The translations under genes were made by a program, and so were the position numbers. Under the pieces are notes generated by a model. That model did not search any database. It was not told the origin of the DNA and saw only the letters and a list, made by a program, of their open reading frames with translations. From Nocardia brevicatena NBRC 12119 (GTDB taxonomy: Bacteria > Actinomycetota > Actinomycetes > Mycobacteriales > Mycobacteriaceae), in NCBI RefSeq assembly GCF_000308495.1, contig NZ_BAFU01000247.1, positions 1 to 64,000 of the forward strand: DNA of 64,000 bases. The letters run 5' to 3'. Each line of letters opens with the position of its first letter. The first letter of the stretch is position 1. Positions 44,430-53,560 of the stretch are shown here, piece after piece.

Positions 44430-46912
44430 CGACCCGTATCGTCTCCGGGATTTCTCGCGCCCCCGTGGCTCTCGCTGTGCTCGGGGTGATCTGGATCCTC
44501 GCCGCGACCACCGGTGCGTTGATGAAGGGACCGTCGCACGAGCAGGCGTCGAACGTCTCCCTCGGGATCCGCACCTTCGGCGAAGGCCATGTGTGGACAC
44601 TGTGGACCTCGGGGCTGTTCGCCTCCGGATTCGGCGATTACGTGCTGTCGAGCCTGCTCGTCCTCGCTGTCGCGGTGCCGGTCGAGCATCGAATCGGCAG
44701 CCGGCGGTTCGCGATCGCGGCGTTCGTCTCCCAAGGAGCCGGCGCCGCACTGGCGCTTGTCGTGGCGCTGCTCGTGTCGGCGGTGCCGAACTCGTGGGGT
44801 TTGGAACTGCACGGACACCTGATCGAGGACCCCCTGCCCTGGGTCCTGGGCTCCTTGCTCGCTGCCACCGCTGCGATGCATACCCTGTGGCGCCGACGTA
44901 TCCGCACACTGCTGCTGGTGTTTCTCGTGACCACTGCCCTGTTCGCCGGGCATCTGCAGGATGTGACGCGGTTGTCCGCCGCACTGGTGGGCCTGCTCGT
45001 CGGTCCGGTGTTGTTCGGGCGCGCCGCGCGCCGCCCGGCACTCGGCGGGACGATCCGGGAACGCCGCACCCTCGTCGCCCTCGTAGTCGCGGCCAGTGTC
45101 CTCGGCCCGGTCCTCGCGGCGTTCTCTCCACATGCCATCGGGCCGCTGTCGTCGCTGCGTGAGCTGTTCGATCAGGTGCCTTACAGTCCGCGCGAACTGG
45201 TCGACGTGTGCGCTGATCCGGCCCTGCACGACGAGTGCCGTAAAGGACAGCAGGCGCTGCGCCTATCCGGCATCGGACCGCTGGTGATGAATCTCATGCC
45301 GTCGGTGTCACTGCTCGTCGGAGCCGAGGGGCTACGCCGCGGCCGGCGAGCGGCATGGCTGCTCTCGGTAGGCGGGCACGCCGCGCTCGTCATCGTCGCC
45401 ACCGTCAGCGCGGTCGTACGGATCACCGAACAGGACGAGGCACGCTCGTTGCTGTACGGCATCCATCGTCACAGCTCGGTGTACATGGAACTCGTTCCGC
45501 TGCTCGAGTTGATCGCGGTGCTCGTTCTACTGTCGGCCACCCGGCGGCTGTTCGAGGTGCGCGCCTCACCCGGGACGTATCGCCGGGTATGGTCGGCCAC
45601 CATCGCGGCAGCCGGTACCGCGCTCGCGGCCTATGTGGTTTCCGGGACACTGCTCGCCGGCGGCTTCGACCGTGCCCCCGGGGCCGGCACGCTGCTGCGT
45701 GACGCACCACTGCGGCTTCTTCCGCCGATGTATCTTCAGCTCTTCGAGCCATCCGTATTGCCGCTGACCTCGGCGGCAACAGTGCTGTTCGAGTGGATCG
45801 GCGTGATCGTGTGGGCAACGTTCTGCCTGTTGACGCTGCGCAGCTTTCTCGCCCCGCCGTCAGGGCACGACCCTGGTGGCGAGCGCCGGGTACGGGAGCT
45901 GTTGCACGCCTCTGGGGGCGGCTCCCTGTCATGGATGAGCACATGGGCGGGAAACAGGTACTGGTTCGCCGCGGACGGGCGGCACGCCGTGGCGTACCGG
46001 GTGCACTCCGGTGTCGCCCTGACCACGGCAGATCCGATCGGTGAGCACTCCCGCCTCGCCGAAACGGTTGACGAGTTCGCGGCCTATTGCCTCGGGAACG
46101 GGTGGACCCCGTGCTTCTACTCCGTCGGGCAGGACACCGCGGCCCTCGCCCGAGAGCACGGCTGGAGTTGTTTGCAGGTGGCGGAGGAAACGCTCATCGA
46201 ACTAGCCGACCTGGCCTTCAAAGGAAAGAAGTTCCAGGATGTGCGGACCGCCCTGAACCGCGCGGGCAAGGACGGAATCGAGGCGAAGTGGACGACGTTC
46301 GCCGACGCCCCGCTGTCGGTAACCGAGCAAATCGTCGAGATATCCGAGGAGTGGGTCGCCGACAAGGGACTGCCCGAGATGGGTTTCACCCTCGGTGGGC
46401 TCGCCGAACTCCACGACCCCGAGGTCCGCCTGTTGCTGGCAGTCGACCAGGACCACCATATCCACGCCGTCACCTCGTGGATGCCGGTTTACCGGGACGG
46501 CACACTGATCGGTCTGACACTGGATTTCATGCGGCGCCGTTCCGACGGATTCCGCGCGGCGATGGAGTTCCTCATCGCCTCGGCGGCGTTGTCCGCCCAG
46601 GATCAGGGTCTCGAGTTCCTCAGTCTGTCCGGCGCACCGCTCGCACATGCCGACACCGCCGAACCCGACCTCGACCGCGGCGCCCTCGATGCGTTGCTCG
46701 ACCTGCTGGGTCGCACACTCGAGCCCGTCTACGGTTTCCGGTCGCTGCTCGCCTTCAAAGCGAAGTTTCAGCCCCGGCACCGGCCCATGTACATGGTGTT
46801 CCCCGATTCCGCGGCTCTGCCGACCATCGGGATCGCCATCGGCCGGGCGTATCTACCGCACCTGTCGTTGGAAGAGAGCGGGCAGTTGCTGACCCAGCTG
46901 CTGCGCCGCTGA
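44426..46912 (+). CDS. MprF-like aminoacyl-phosphatidylglycerol synthase
   Basis: 828 aa. The N-terminal half has many hydrophobic segments (about residues 10-30, 65-85, 92-125, 130-150, 160-180, 205-225, 300-325 and more), a rhomboid-like plus MprF-type membrane region. From about residue 490 there is a cytoplasmic phosphatidylglycerol lysyltransferase C-domain: SLSWMSTWAGNRYWFAADG, RVHSGVALTTADPIG, FKGKKFQDVRTALNRAGKDG, LTLDFMRRRSDGFRAAMEFLI and FKAKFQPRHRPMYMVF. It transfers an amino acid from tRNA to phosphatidylglycerol, lowering surface charge. There is no lysyl-tRNA synthetase domain, unlike mycobacterial LysX. Overlap with the hydrolase gene by 4 bases supports a lipid modify/unmodify pair. 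Confidence 0.88.
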   Translation: MTTRIVSGISRAPVALAVLGVIWILAATTGALMKGPSHEQASNVSLGIRTFGEGHVWTLWTSGLFASGFGDYVLSSLLVLAVAVPVEHRIGSRRFAIAAFVSQGAGAALALVVALLVSAVPNSWGLELHGHLIEDPLPWVLGSLLAATAAMHTLWRRRIRTLLLVFLVTTALFAGHLQDVTRLSAALVGLLVGPVLFGRAARRPALGGTIRERRTLVALVVAASVLGPVLAAFSPHAIGPLSSLRELFDQVPYSPRELVDVCADPALHDECRKGQQALRLSGIGPLVMNLMPSVSLLVGAEGLRRGRRAAWLLSVGGHAALVIVATVSAVVRITEQDEARSLLYGIHRHSSVYMELVPLLELIAVLVLLSATRRLFEVRASPGTYRRVWSATIAAAGTALAAYVVSGTLLAGGFDRAPGAGTLLRDAPLRLLPPMYLQLFEPSVLPLTSAATVLFEWIGVIVWATFCLLTLRSFLAPPSGHDPGGERRVRELLHASGGGSLSWMSTWAGNRYWFAADGRHAVAYRVHSGVALTTADPIGEHSRLAETVDEFAAYCLGNGWTPCFYSVGQDTAALAREHGWSCLQVAEETLIELADLAFKGKKFQDVRTALNRAGKDGIEAKWTTFADAPLSVTEQIVEISEEWVADKGLPEMGFTLGGLAELHDPEVRLLLAVDQDHHIHAVTSWMPVYRDGTLIGLTLDFMRRRSDGFRAAMEFLIASAALSAQDQGLEFLSLSGAPLAHADTAEPDLDRGALDALLDLLGRTLEPVYGFRSLLAFKAKFQPRHRPMYMVFPDSAALPTIGIAIGRAYLPHLSLEESGQLLTQLLRR

Positions 46913-47044
46913 ACCACACCGGCGATTTCAGGACAGGTCCTCTACGACGGGTATTCACCGCGCTCGCGGCGGATTCCGCACAGCCGGTCCTCGATCACGA
47001 GGAAGTCGGTGTCGGTGAGCGAGGTGGAACCGGCCCGCCGAGTA

Positions 47045-47311
47045 CTAGGCCTCTTCGAGGGCTTCGCCGATTTCGTGGGCGACACGATTGTGCTCGTTCC
47101 GCACCAGCCAATGACCGGCCGCGAGAACCAGCGCGACGGGCCATTCGATGATCTCCGCTGCGGCCAGCGCACCAAGAGCGCCGTAATACGCCAACTGCTC
47201 GGGCCGAGGAAGGCGGGTCCGTCCGACCACCGGTAGGTCCACCGTGAAACCCTGCGCAGCCAGCACCCGATCGACAGCGTTTCTGTGACTTGTTTGTGAT
47301 TTTTCGGCCAT
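47045..47311 (-). CDS. Small membrane protein downstream of CtpI
   Basis: 88 aa. The N-terminus is polar (MAEKSQTSHRNAVDRVLAAQG), followed by a proline/arginine linker and one or two membrane segments (LAYYGALGALAAAEIIEWPVAL and ALVLAAGHWLV), ending NRVAHEIGEALEEA. The ATG at 47311 has GGGAGG 6 bases upstream, inside the end of the CtpI gene, so the two are co-transcribed. The function is unknown; it resembles the small protein encoded on the other side of CtpI in having a WPVxLxxG-like membrane segment, suggesting that the two proteins flanking CtpI may be related or act with it. Confidence 0.7.
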   Translation of the reverse strand: MAEKSQTSHRNAVDRVLAAQGFTVDLPVVGRTRLPRPEQLAYYGALGALAAAEIIEWPVALVLAAGHWLVRNEHNRVAHEIGEALEEA

Positions 47312-47325
47312 TCGTTGCCTCCCGG

Positions 47326-50300
47326 TCACGGCGTATTCGCGTATTCGACGCCTGACATCCGCACGGTGTTGGGCGTGGTGAGAACTGGTTTAGGCATGGG
47401 CTCGGATCCGTTGACGGGAGCGCTGGCGCAGGTGCTGACCGTGCCGTTACGCGAGTTGTACGCGGTGCTGTGGCGCTGGGGAGTCATCGAGATCGTCGAT
47501 TGACCACCCTGTTGCCGCCCTCCCGCGGCGAACAGACGCGGTGCAACGGCGGCGAGGGCCGTCGCGACGGCGGCCGTCGACAACGCCTGCCACCAACCGA
47601 CCGGGCCCAGCGGCGTGCTGCCGAGCATATGGCTCACTCCCGGCGTGCTGATCAGCGCGCCGAGTACCAATAGCGAGCCGACCGCGGTCCCGATCACCAG
47701 CGGGCTGCGCGACTCGATGAGCGTCTGTCCCAACTGTGTCGCGACCAACGCCGCCAACGCCACCGTCGACGCGCGCCGCCGCCGGCCCGTCAGCCGCGCC
47801 AACGCCCACGCGGCCGTCGCAGCGGTAGCGGTCGTCGCACCGCGCACCGCCACCGTCCGCCACAACGCGGCCAGGTCGGGTCCCCGGCCGGTATAACCCA
47901 ACTCGGCATTCGGCGGGCTGACTGCAAGGGCTGCGGCCGGCAGCGCATCGGTGAGGATGTTCACCAGCAGCAATTGACGGGTGTTCAGTGGCGCCCGGCC
48001 GGTGAGTGCGGTGCCGGCGATCACAAAAACCACTTCGCCCGCGTTGCCACCGAGCAATACGGCCACGGCTGCCTGCACCCGCCGCCAGAGCTGTCGGCCT
48101 TCGTCGAGGGCGGCCGGCAGCGAACGGATCCGTCCGTCGAGCAGCACGACCTCCGCCGCAGTGTAGGCCGGGTCACTGCTGCCCGCGGACACGCCGATGC
48201 CGACGGTTGCGGCGCGGATGGCCGCCGCGTCGTTGGAACCGTCGCCGACCATGGCGCATACGTGGCCCAGCCGCTGGATCGTCTCGACGATCTGTACCTT
48301 GTGCTCGGGTGACATCCGGGCGAATACCCGCCGGCTCTGCACCATCTGCTCCTGTTCACGCCGGGACAGCGCCTCCCATTCGGGCCCGCTGATCACCTGG
48401 TCGTCGTCGACGGACATACCCACTTCGGCGGCGATCGCGGTGGCGGTCACGGGGTGGTCACCGGTGATCAGCCGCACCCCTATGCCTCGGTCGGTCAGCT
48501 CGGCCACAACCTCGGCCGCATCCGCGCGCGGGGTATCCGACAGACCCAGCAAACCGACCAATTGCATTCCGGTACTGCATAATTCGACGAAGGCATCGGC
48601 ATCGCCACGTACCGATCGGGCCTGCGGCGGCGACAGTTGCCGTGCGGCCACGGCAATCACCCGCAGTCCCTCGGTCGCCATCTTGCGCACCTGCCGCTGC
48701 GCTTCCTCGTCGACATCCGCGCAGGCCGCGAGCACCATCTCCGGAGCTCCCTTGATCGACAACTGCTCGCCGCACACGGTTGCCGAGAACGAGCGACCCG
48801 ATCGGAACGGCAAATGCGCCGCCGACTCGCCGCGATCCAGGCCTCGCCCGGCCTCGACGACCGCGCGGTCGGTCGCATGTTCATGAGGCCCGCCATTGGC
48901 GAGCGGCGTGGCCCGGACGGCGTGAACGAGCACATCGTTATCGGACCAGCCGGTCGCGGCATACACCGTGGTCACCCGCAGCCGATTCTCGGTGAGAGTC
49001 CCGGTCTTGTCGAAGCACACCATATCGACCCGGCCGAGTGCCTCGACCGAACGCGGACTGCGCACCAACGCGCCCGCGAGGGTCAGTCGCCGCGCCGACG
49101 CCTGCTGAGCCAGTGTCGCAACCAGTGGCAGTCCCTCCGGAACGGCGGCAACGCCGACGGCCACACCGCTGCTGACCGCCTGCCGCAGACCGGTGGATCG
49201 CAGCAGCCCGAGCGCTGTGACCAATCCCCCGCCGATAAGGCTGAACGGCCACGCCTTGTCCGTCAGATCTTTGAGCCGGCTCTGCAGACCGGTGGCCGAG
49301 CCGTCCGCGTGCGGGGCCGCGACGGCACGGCGCGCCTGCGTCTGCTCACCGATATCGGTGACGATCGCCACCGCGGTACCCGCCACCACTGTCGTCGTGG
49401 CATACAGCATGCAGGCCCGCTCGGCGACGGGCGCGGCCGGTGTGGCATCGACCTGCTTGAGCACCGGCAGCGACTCCCCGCTCAAGGACGACTCGTCGAC
49501 TTCCACGGCGAGCGCGTGGGTGAGCCGCGCGTCGGCGGGCACCACTTCCCCGGGCCGTACCTCTATGACGTCACCTGGACGCAGGTCTGCGGCATCGACC
49601 GTCGCATAGCGACCTACATCGACCAGCTTGCGAGCCGGAGGGCCCTGTGCAGCCGGCAGTCGCCGCAGCAGCCGTTCGGACCGGATCCGTTGGGACGCCG
49701 CCAGGGCGGCGTTCCCGACAAGCACCGATCCGATCAGGATCGCGTCGACAGGCGAGCCCAACACCGCGCCGGCCGCCGATCCCACAGCCAATATCGGGAC
49801 CAAGGGATCGGATAGCTCGTCGCGCAGCGCACCGGCGAAATCCCGTACCGCACGGCGCACCGGAGCAATGACCGAGCGCGCGGGGCGGGCGGCGGATACC
49901 GGCGGCGAGTACTCGCGCACGTGGACGGGTTGCGGCGGCTGCAGCACACGACGCACCTGTTCGACGGACATGGCGTGCCATTCGTGCACACTCGCGCCGG
50001 GTGGCGGTGGCATCCCGAGCGCTCCGTCGGCGAGCCGGTATCCCATCCATGCGCCGGCGGCGGCGCCGGCGGTAACCGGGGCCATGCCGCGTCCCCGCAC
50101 CCCGGGTATCATCAGCAAACCACCCAAAAGTGATGCGCCGGTGGCGATTTCGACGCCACGCTCACTGGCACGACGGGCCGCCGGCAAGGCGTGCGCGATC
50201 CGCCACACGACCTCCAGGTCGTCGACGAGCACGTCGGCGTGCCACGGTGGTGGTCCACCCGCGGCAATACCGATCGCGACATCGGCATCGGCCAGCGCCT

Positions 50301-51807
50301 GGACCGCGGAACCCGATACCACCGCCACGATGCGGCCCGCTCGCTGCAACCGGTGCACCGTACGGGCGAGTGCATCGTCGAGGGACCCGTTCACCGGATC
50401 GAGGTCGTCGAAGGCGGAACGCAGGTCGTCGAGTGTCTCCACGTCGACCGACACCACATCGGCGCCGCTGCGACGCATTTCGCCGAGCACCGCCGACGCC
50501 AGTGGATGATGCGCGAATCGCACCAACACCGCGCTGCTCCTGCCATTACCGGATACCGTCCGTGCCACCTGCTGCCACCCGGGCAGCAATGCGCCGCGGC
50601 CCAATTGGTCCTGCGCCCACTGCCATACCGTCGCCCGCTCACGCTCGGGTACGTCGCGGATGCGCGCAACCCGCAGTTCGTCGCAGCACAGTGCCCGTGG
50701 GTCGAACACCACGGCGTCGACCCGGTCGAGGCGCCGGAACACCTGGGGCCGCAAGGTCAGCACACCGTGCCGGTCGGCCAGACCGCGGGCGAGCGTCGCG
50801 GCGAATACCTCACGGCTGGTGTGGGCCGCTTTGGGCGCCGCGACCACGACGGCGGCAGCGGCGGCGTCGAGGTCGGAGGCGAGGATGCCGATCGTCGGCG
50901 CCGCAACCGCCTGCACCACTCCGCTGCGCTCCCCATGACGCTCTATCGGTCCCGGCGGCAGCGGCCTCGGTCGGTCACCGGGTCGGACACCGTCGATACA
51001 CATGGCGTGCGCCGCAAGCTCGGGCTCGCGGTGTTGCCAGAGAGTGGCCGCGGCGCGGGTCTCGGCGACTTTTGCGAGGTGGATGAACAAGTCGACGCCA
51101 AGTGACGCCGGTAATTGGGTGGCGGTGTACGCGGCAGCTGTGGCCAGGGCGATCACAGTATCGGCGGTACCGGTACCGACACGCTGTTCGACGGCGCGAC
51201 GCAGCCGCGGCTGACCGGCAACGAGCGCGACAACGGCATTGAGACCTGCCGGCAGCCGCCGCGAACCGAGAACCCGGCCGGCCAACGCGATACCCAGGCC
51301 GACGGCGTTCATCGCCGCCGAGACCATGCTGCCGGCCAGTACGATGCCGTCGGCAGGCAGGTCCACCGGCGGTCGTCCGGGGTCCGGGTGCCCATTTTCG
51401 GCAGCGGTCATCACGTCGCACAGCTCGTCGACGGTTACCGTTTCGTCTACCTCGACGATGACACGCGACAGGGGGTAATTGAGAGTCGCCGAGATCACGC
51501 CACGGTGCGCGTGGAGGGCGTCGAGTACCGCGGGGCCCACATCGTGGTCCGGCTCATGTTCGAAGAGACCGCGCACTTCGATCCAGCAGCGGCTCTCGCC
51601 GCGCCAACGGCGCCGGACCGGCTTACCGCCGAGCAGTTCCGACGCGGCCTCGGCGATCGACTCGAGCACCCAACCGGCGGGCATCATACGCACCGCTACG
51701 CTCGTCGCGAGATCCGCGCCGGGGACGACCGCGGCCGGTCGCACCGCCGTGTCGAGGACGCGTAAGGGCAGCGATACGGAGGCCCGTATCAATCGGCTCA
51801 GATCCAC
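47326..51807 (-). CDS. ctpI: CtpI-type P-type ATPase with degenerate N-terminal half
   Basis: 1493 aa, size and layout of mycobacterial CtpI. The C-terminal half is a complete P-type ATPase: LSGESLPVLKQ (actuator), PEGLP in a membrane helix, CFDKTGTLTENR with the phosphorylated Asp, MVGDGSNDAAAIRAA, and a six-helix C-terminal membrane domain. PEGLP and the large C-terminal domain point to the calcium/P2-like group, but the transported ion of CtpI proteins is not established. The N-terminal half (about residues 1-620) resembles another ATPase copy without DKTGT: ALADADVAIGIAAGG mimics the hinge motif and VVFDPRALCCDELRV stands where DKTGT would be. It forms an operon with the gene after it and probably the one before. 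Confidence 0.88.
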   Translation of the reverse strand: MDLSRLIRASVSLPLRVLDTAVRPAAVVPGADLATSVAVRMMPAGWVLESIAEAASELLGGKPVRRRWRGESRCWIEVRGLFEHEPDHDVGPAVLDALHAHRGVISATLNYPLSRVIVEVDETVTVDELCDVMTAAENGHPDPGRPPVDLPADGIVLAGSMVSAAMNAVGLGIALAGRVLGSRRLPAGLNAVVALVAGQPRLRRAVEQRVGTGTADTVIALATAAAYTATQLPASLGVDLFIHLAKVAETRAAATLWQHREPELAAHAMCIDGVRPGDRPRPLPPGPIERHGERSGVVQAVAAPTIGILASDLDAAAAAVVVAAPKAAHTSREVFAATLARGLADRHGVLTLRPQVFRRLDRVDAVVFDPRALCCDELRVARIRDVPERERATVWQWAQDQLGRGALLPGWQQVARTVSGNGRSSAVLVRFAHHPLASAVLGEMRRSGADVVSVDVETLDDLRSAFDDLDPVNGSLDDALARTVHRLQRAGRIVAVVSGSAVQALADADVAIGIAAGGPPPWHADVLVDDLEVVWRIAHALPAARRASERGVEIATGASLLGGLLMIPGVRGRGMAPVTAGAAAGAWMGYRLADGALGMPPPPGASVHEWHAMSVEQVRRVLQPPQPVHVREYSPPVSAARPARSVIAPVRRAVRDFAGALRDELSDPLVPILAVGSAAGAVLGSPVDAILIGSVLVGNAALAASQRIRSERLLRRLPAAQGPPARKLVDVGRYATVDAADLRPGDVIEVRPGEVVPADARLTHALAVEVDESSLSGESLPVLKQVDATPAAPVAERACMLYATTTVVAGTAVAIVTDIGEQTQARRAVAAPHADGSATGLQSRLKDLTDKAWPFSLIGGGLVTALGLLRSTGLRQAVSSGVAVGVAAVPEGLPLVATLAQQASARRLTLAGALVRSPRSVEALGRVDMVCFDKTGTLTENRLRVTTVYAATGWSDNDVLVHAVRATPLANGGPHEHATDRAVVEAGRGLDRGESAAHLPFRSGRSFSATVCGEQLSIKGAPEMVLAACADVDEEAQRQVRKMATEGLRVIAVAARQLSPPQARSVRGDADAFVELCSTGMQLVGLLGLSDTPRADAAEVVAELTDRGIGVRLITGDHPVTATAIAAEVGMSVDDDQVISGPEWEALSRREQEQMVQSRRVFARMSPEHKVQIVETIQRLGHVCAMVGDGSNDAAAIRAATVGIGVSAGSSDPAYTAAEVVLLDGRIRSLPAALDEGRQLWRRVQAAVAVLLGGNAGEVVFVIAGTALTGRAPLNTRQLLLVNILTDALPAAALAVSPPNAELGYTGRGPDLAALWRTVAVRGATTATAATAAWALARLTGRRRRASTVALAALVATQLGQTLIESRSPLVIGTAVGSLLVLGALISTPGVSHMLGSTPLGPVGWWQALSTAAVATALAAVAPRLFAAGGRQQGGQSTISMTPQRHSTAYNSRNGTVSTCASAPVNGSEPMPKPVLTTPNTVRMSGVEYANTP

Positions 51808-51816
51808 CGGCGTCCG

Positions 51817-52251
51817 CTATCGCTCACTCGGCGTGGGCCGCGATCGAGCCGCGCTCTTGTTACGCGCGGGCGCCTTACCGTCTTCGTCTGCTTGGTCGGG
51901 TGTTCGGTCGTCTTCCGGGTTCGACTCGAGGGGCACGAAACGATCGTCGACGTCGGGCGTCGGCGCCTGGCCCGACCGCTGACCGAGCTGCCGGACCACC
52001 AGGGCAGCGCCGCCGACACCGAGCAGCACAGGCCAGTCCACCAAACCCGCGGCACCCACCGCCGCCATTGTCAACACAGCCGCCGGTGTCGAGTGGCTGC
52101 CTTTGACCAGCCCGCTTTTCACGCCGGACGCGGCGCCCTGTATGCCGCCGATGACGCCGTTTACGGCGGCGCCGCTCACAGCCCCGGCCGCAGCCGTCGT
52201 AGCGTCGGCCGTCCGGGTAATCATGTCCACCACGCCTTCGGAAATGTTCAT
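51817..52251 (-). CDS. Small protein upstream of CtpI
   Basis: 144 aa. MNISEGVVDMITRTADATTAAAGAVSG opens a helical, Ala/Gly-rich region. A membrane segment or pair follows (AAVLTMAAVGAAGLVDWPVLLGVGGAALVV, about residues 55-85). The tail is charged and probably disordered (DDRFVPLESNPEDDRTPDQADEDG). The ATG at 52251 has GGAG upstream; the frame is open much further but without a site or family-like sequence. It ends 9 bases before CtpI, so they form an operon. A homologue also precedes ctpI in mycobacteria, from memory. Function unknown. Confidence 0.75.
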   Translation of the reverse strand: MNISEGVVDMITRTADATTAAAGAVSGAAVNGVIGGIQGAASGVKSGLVKGSHSTPAAVLTMAAVGAAGLVDWPVLLGVGGAALVVRQLGQRSGQAPTPDVDDRFVPLESNPEDDRTPDQADEDGKAPARNKSAARSRPTPSER

Positions 52252-52616
52252 GGCCACTCCGTCGCGTTGACCGTATGGGAACCGCCCAGCAAATCGTAGT
52301 ATACCTCCGAGTAGGAGCAGGTCGCGCGAAGCGTCGAAGGAGTGGCCGCCGACTCGTCGGACTCTTTTTCCACCCCGTTGAGCAGGAAATATCTTGCGAA
52401 TCCCGGATGTATCACCATAACACCGCGGTCCGAGCCGTCGCCGGAAGAAGTAGTTTACACTCCTCGCCGCCCACGAGGACGATCCTTTTGGAAAACTCCC
52501 GGCAATCCCCTTCCTCGAGGGCGAGGGCGATGTGATCCATATGCCGGGGAACACGAAGAACGGCGACCCGGCCAGGCGACTTCATCCCGACCGGTCCGCG
52601 TCCACCTCGTGGGCTT
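52252..52616. other. Intergenic, nothing recognised
   Basis: 365 bases between the CtpI operon and the ZIP transporter (both minus strand). Slightly AT-richer at 52380-52480, where the promoter of the CtpI operon probably lies. No hairpin or gene seen. Confidence 0.45.
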
Positions 52617-53464
52617 TCACGCGACGCGCCCGGCCCTGGACAGCGGCATCGGCAGCCGGTGGGTACATGCGAAGGCACCGGCCGCCTTCCGGGGGTGCGG
52701 ACCGGCGAGTTGCGACAGGCCGAACGCGGTGAGGAAACCGGAGACGGTGATCGGACCGATCCACAGATGGGCGTGTTCGAAAGCTTCCGGAATCATGGTG
52801 TCGGCGATCATGGCCAGGATCACGCCCGCGGCCAAGGCGGTGATCGCGGCCAATACCGTGGCCGAAACCCCGTCGAGCAACCCGTAACCGGCCATCGCCG
52901 CCACACCGCTGATCACCGCGATCCCGGCCCAGAGCGTGAACACATACCCCCGACTACGACCGGCCCGGCGCATGCCCGAGGCGCTGGACAGCCCCTCGTC
53001 GGGAACATTGCTGATGAACACCGCGACCACCGTGACCGCGCTGACGGCTCCCCCACTCAGCAGACCGGTGCCGATGACCATCGACTCGGAACCCCGTCCA
53101 ACAACGCGCCCAACGCGATCGCGGTCCCGGAACCGGACTGTTCGGACTCCGACGGTTGCTGGTCGCCGGACCGTTTGCGGTGACGGGCACCGCGCTGGGC
53201 CAGAGCAACATTGGCCAGGGTGTAGATCACCGCCCCCGCGATCGCACCCACCGCTGTGGGGGTCATACCGCCTTGCGCATGCGCTTCGGCGATCAACTCG
53301 AACGACACCGCCGATAACAGCACCCCGCTGCCGAAGGCCATCACACTCGCCACGATCGCCACCGGCATCCGAACCAGGTACCCCGCCAAAGCACCCAACA
53401 GCAACGAGGAACCGGCCGGCAGTCCCCACCCGCCCGCGGCCAATACATCCCACACTTCGCGCAT
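52617..53464 (-). pseudogene. ZIP-family metal transporter, one-base frameshift
   Basis: ZIP-type divalent metal permease, about 282 aa if repaired. The first frame reads WDVLAAGGWGLPAGSSLLLGALAGY, VMAFGSGVLLSAVSFELIAEA and ALGALLDGVP. After one missing base near 53087 the second frame continues ESMVIGTGLLSGGAVSAVTVVAVFISNVPDEGLSSASGM, then YVFTLWAGIAVISGV and LAAGVILAMIADTMIPEAFEHAHL. The HxxxE metal-site helix is altered (DGVPESMVIG; SNVPDEGL; MIPEAFE), as in ZIP members lacking the typical histidines. All eight helices seem present. Lesion by loss of one C of a CC pair (plus strand) may be a sequencing error. Start ATG 53464 with AAGGAG close upstream. Confidence 0.8.
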
Positions 53465-53477
53465 CGTCTCCTTACAG

Positions 53478-53496
53478 CCGTGCCGATGAGGCACGG
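53478..53496 (-). promoter_or_regulatory. Hairpin upstream of the ZIP gene
   Basis: CCGTGCC-GATGA-GGCACGG, 7-bp stem, starting 13 bases upstream of the ZIP start and 65 bases beyond the FAD oxidoreductase stop on the same strand. It could be a terminator for the oxidoreductase or an operator or leader element of the transporter. Confidence 0.4.
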
Positions 53497-53560
53497 TTCC
53501 CGGTTCTCGGTGGAGCTACCCGGGCCGGGCGAACCGGAAACCGTCGGCGGCAGTCGCGGT

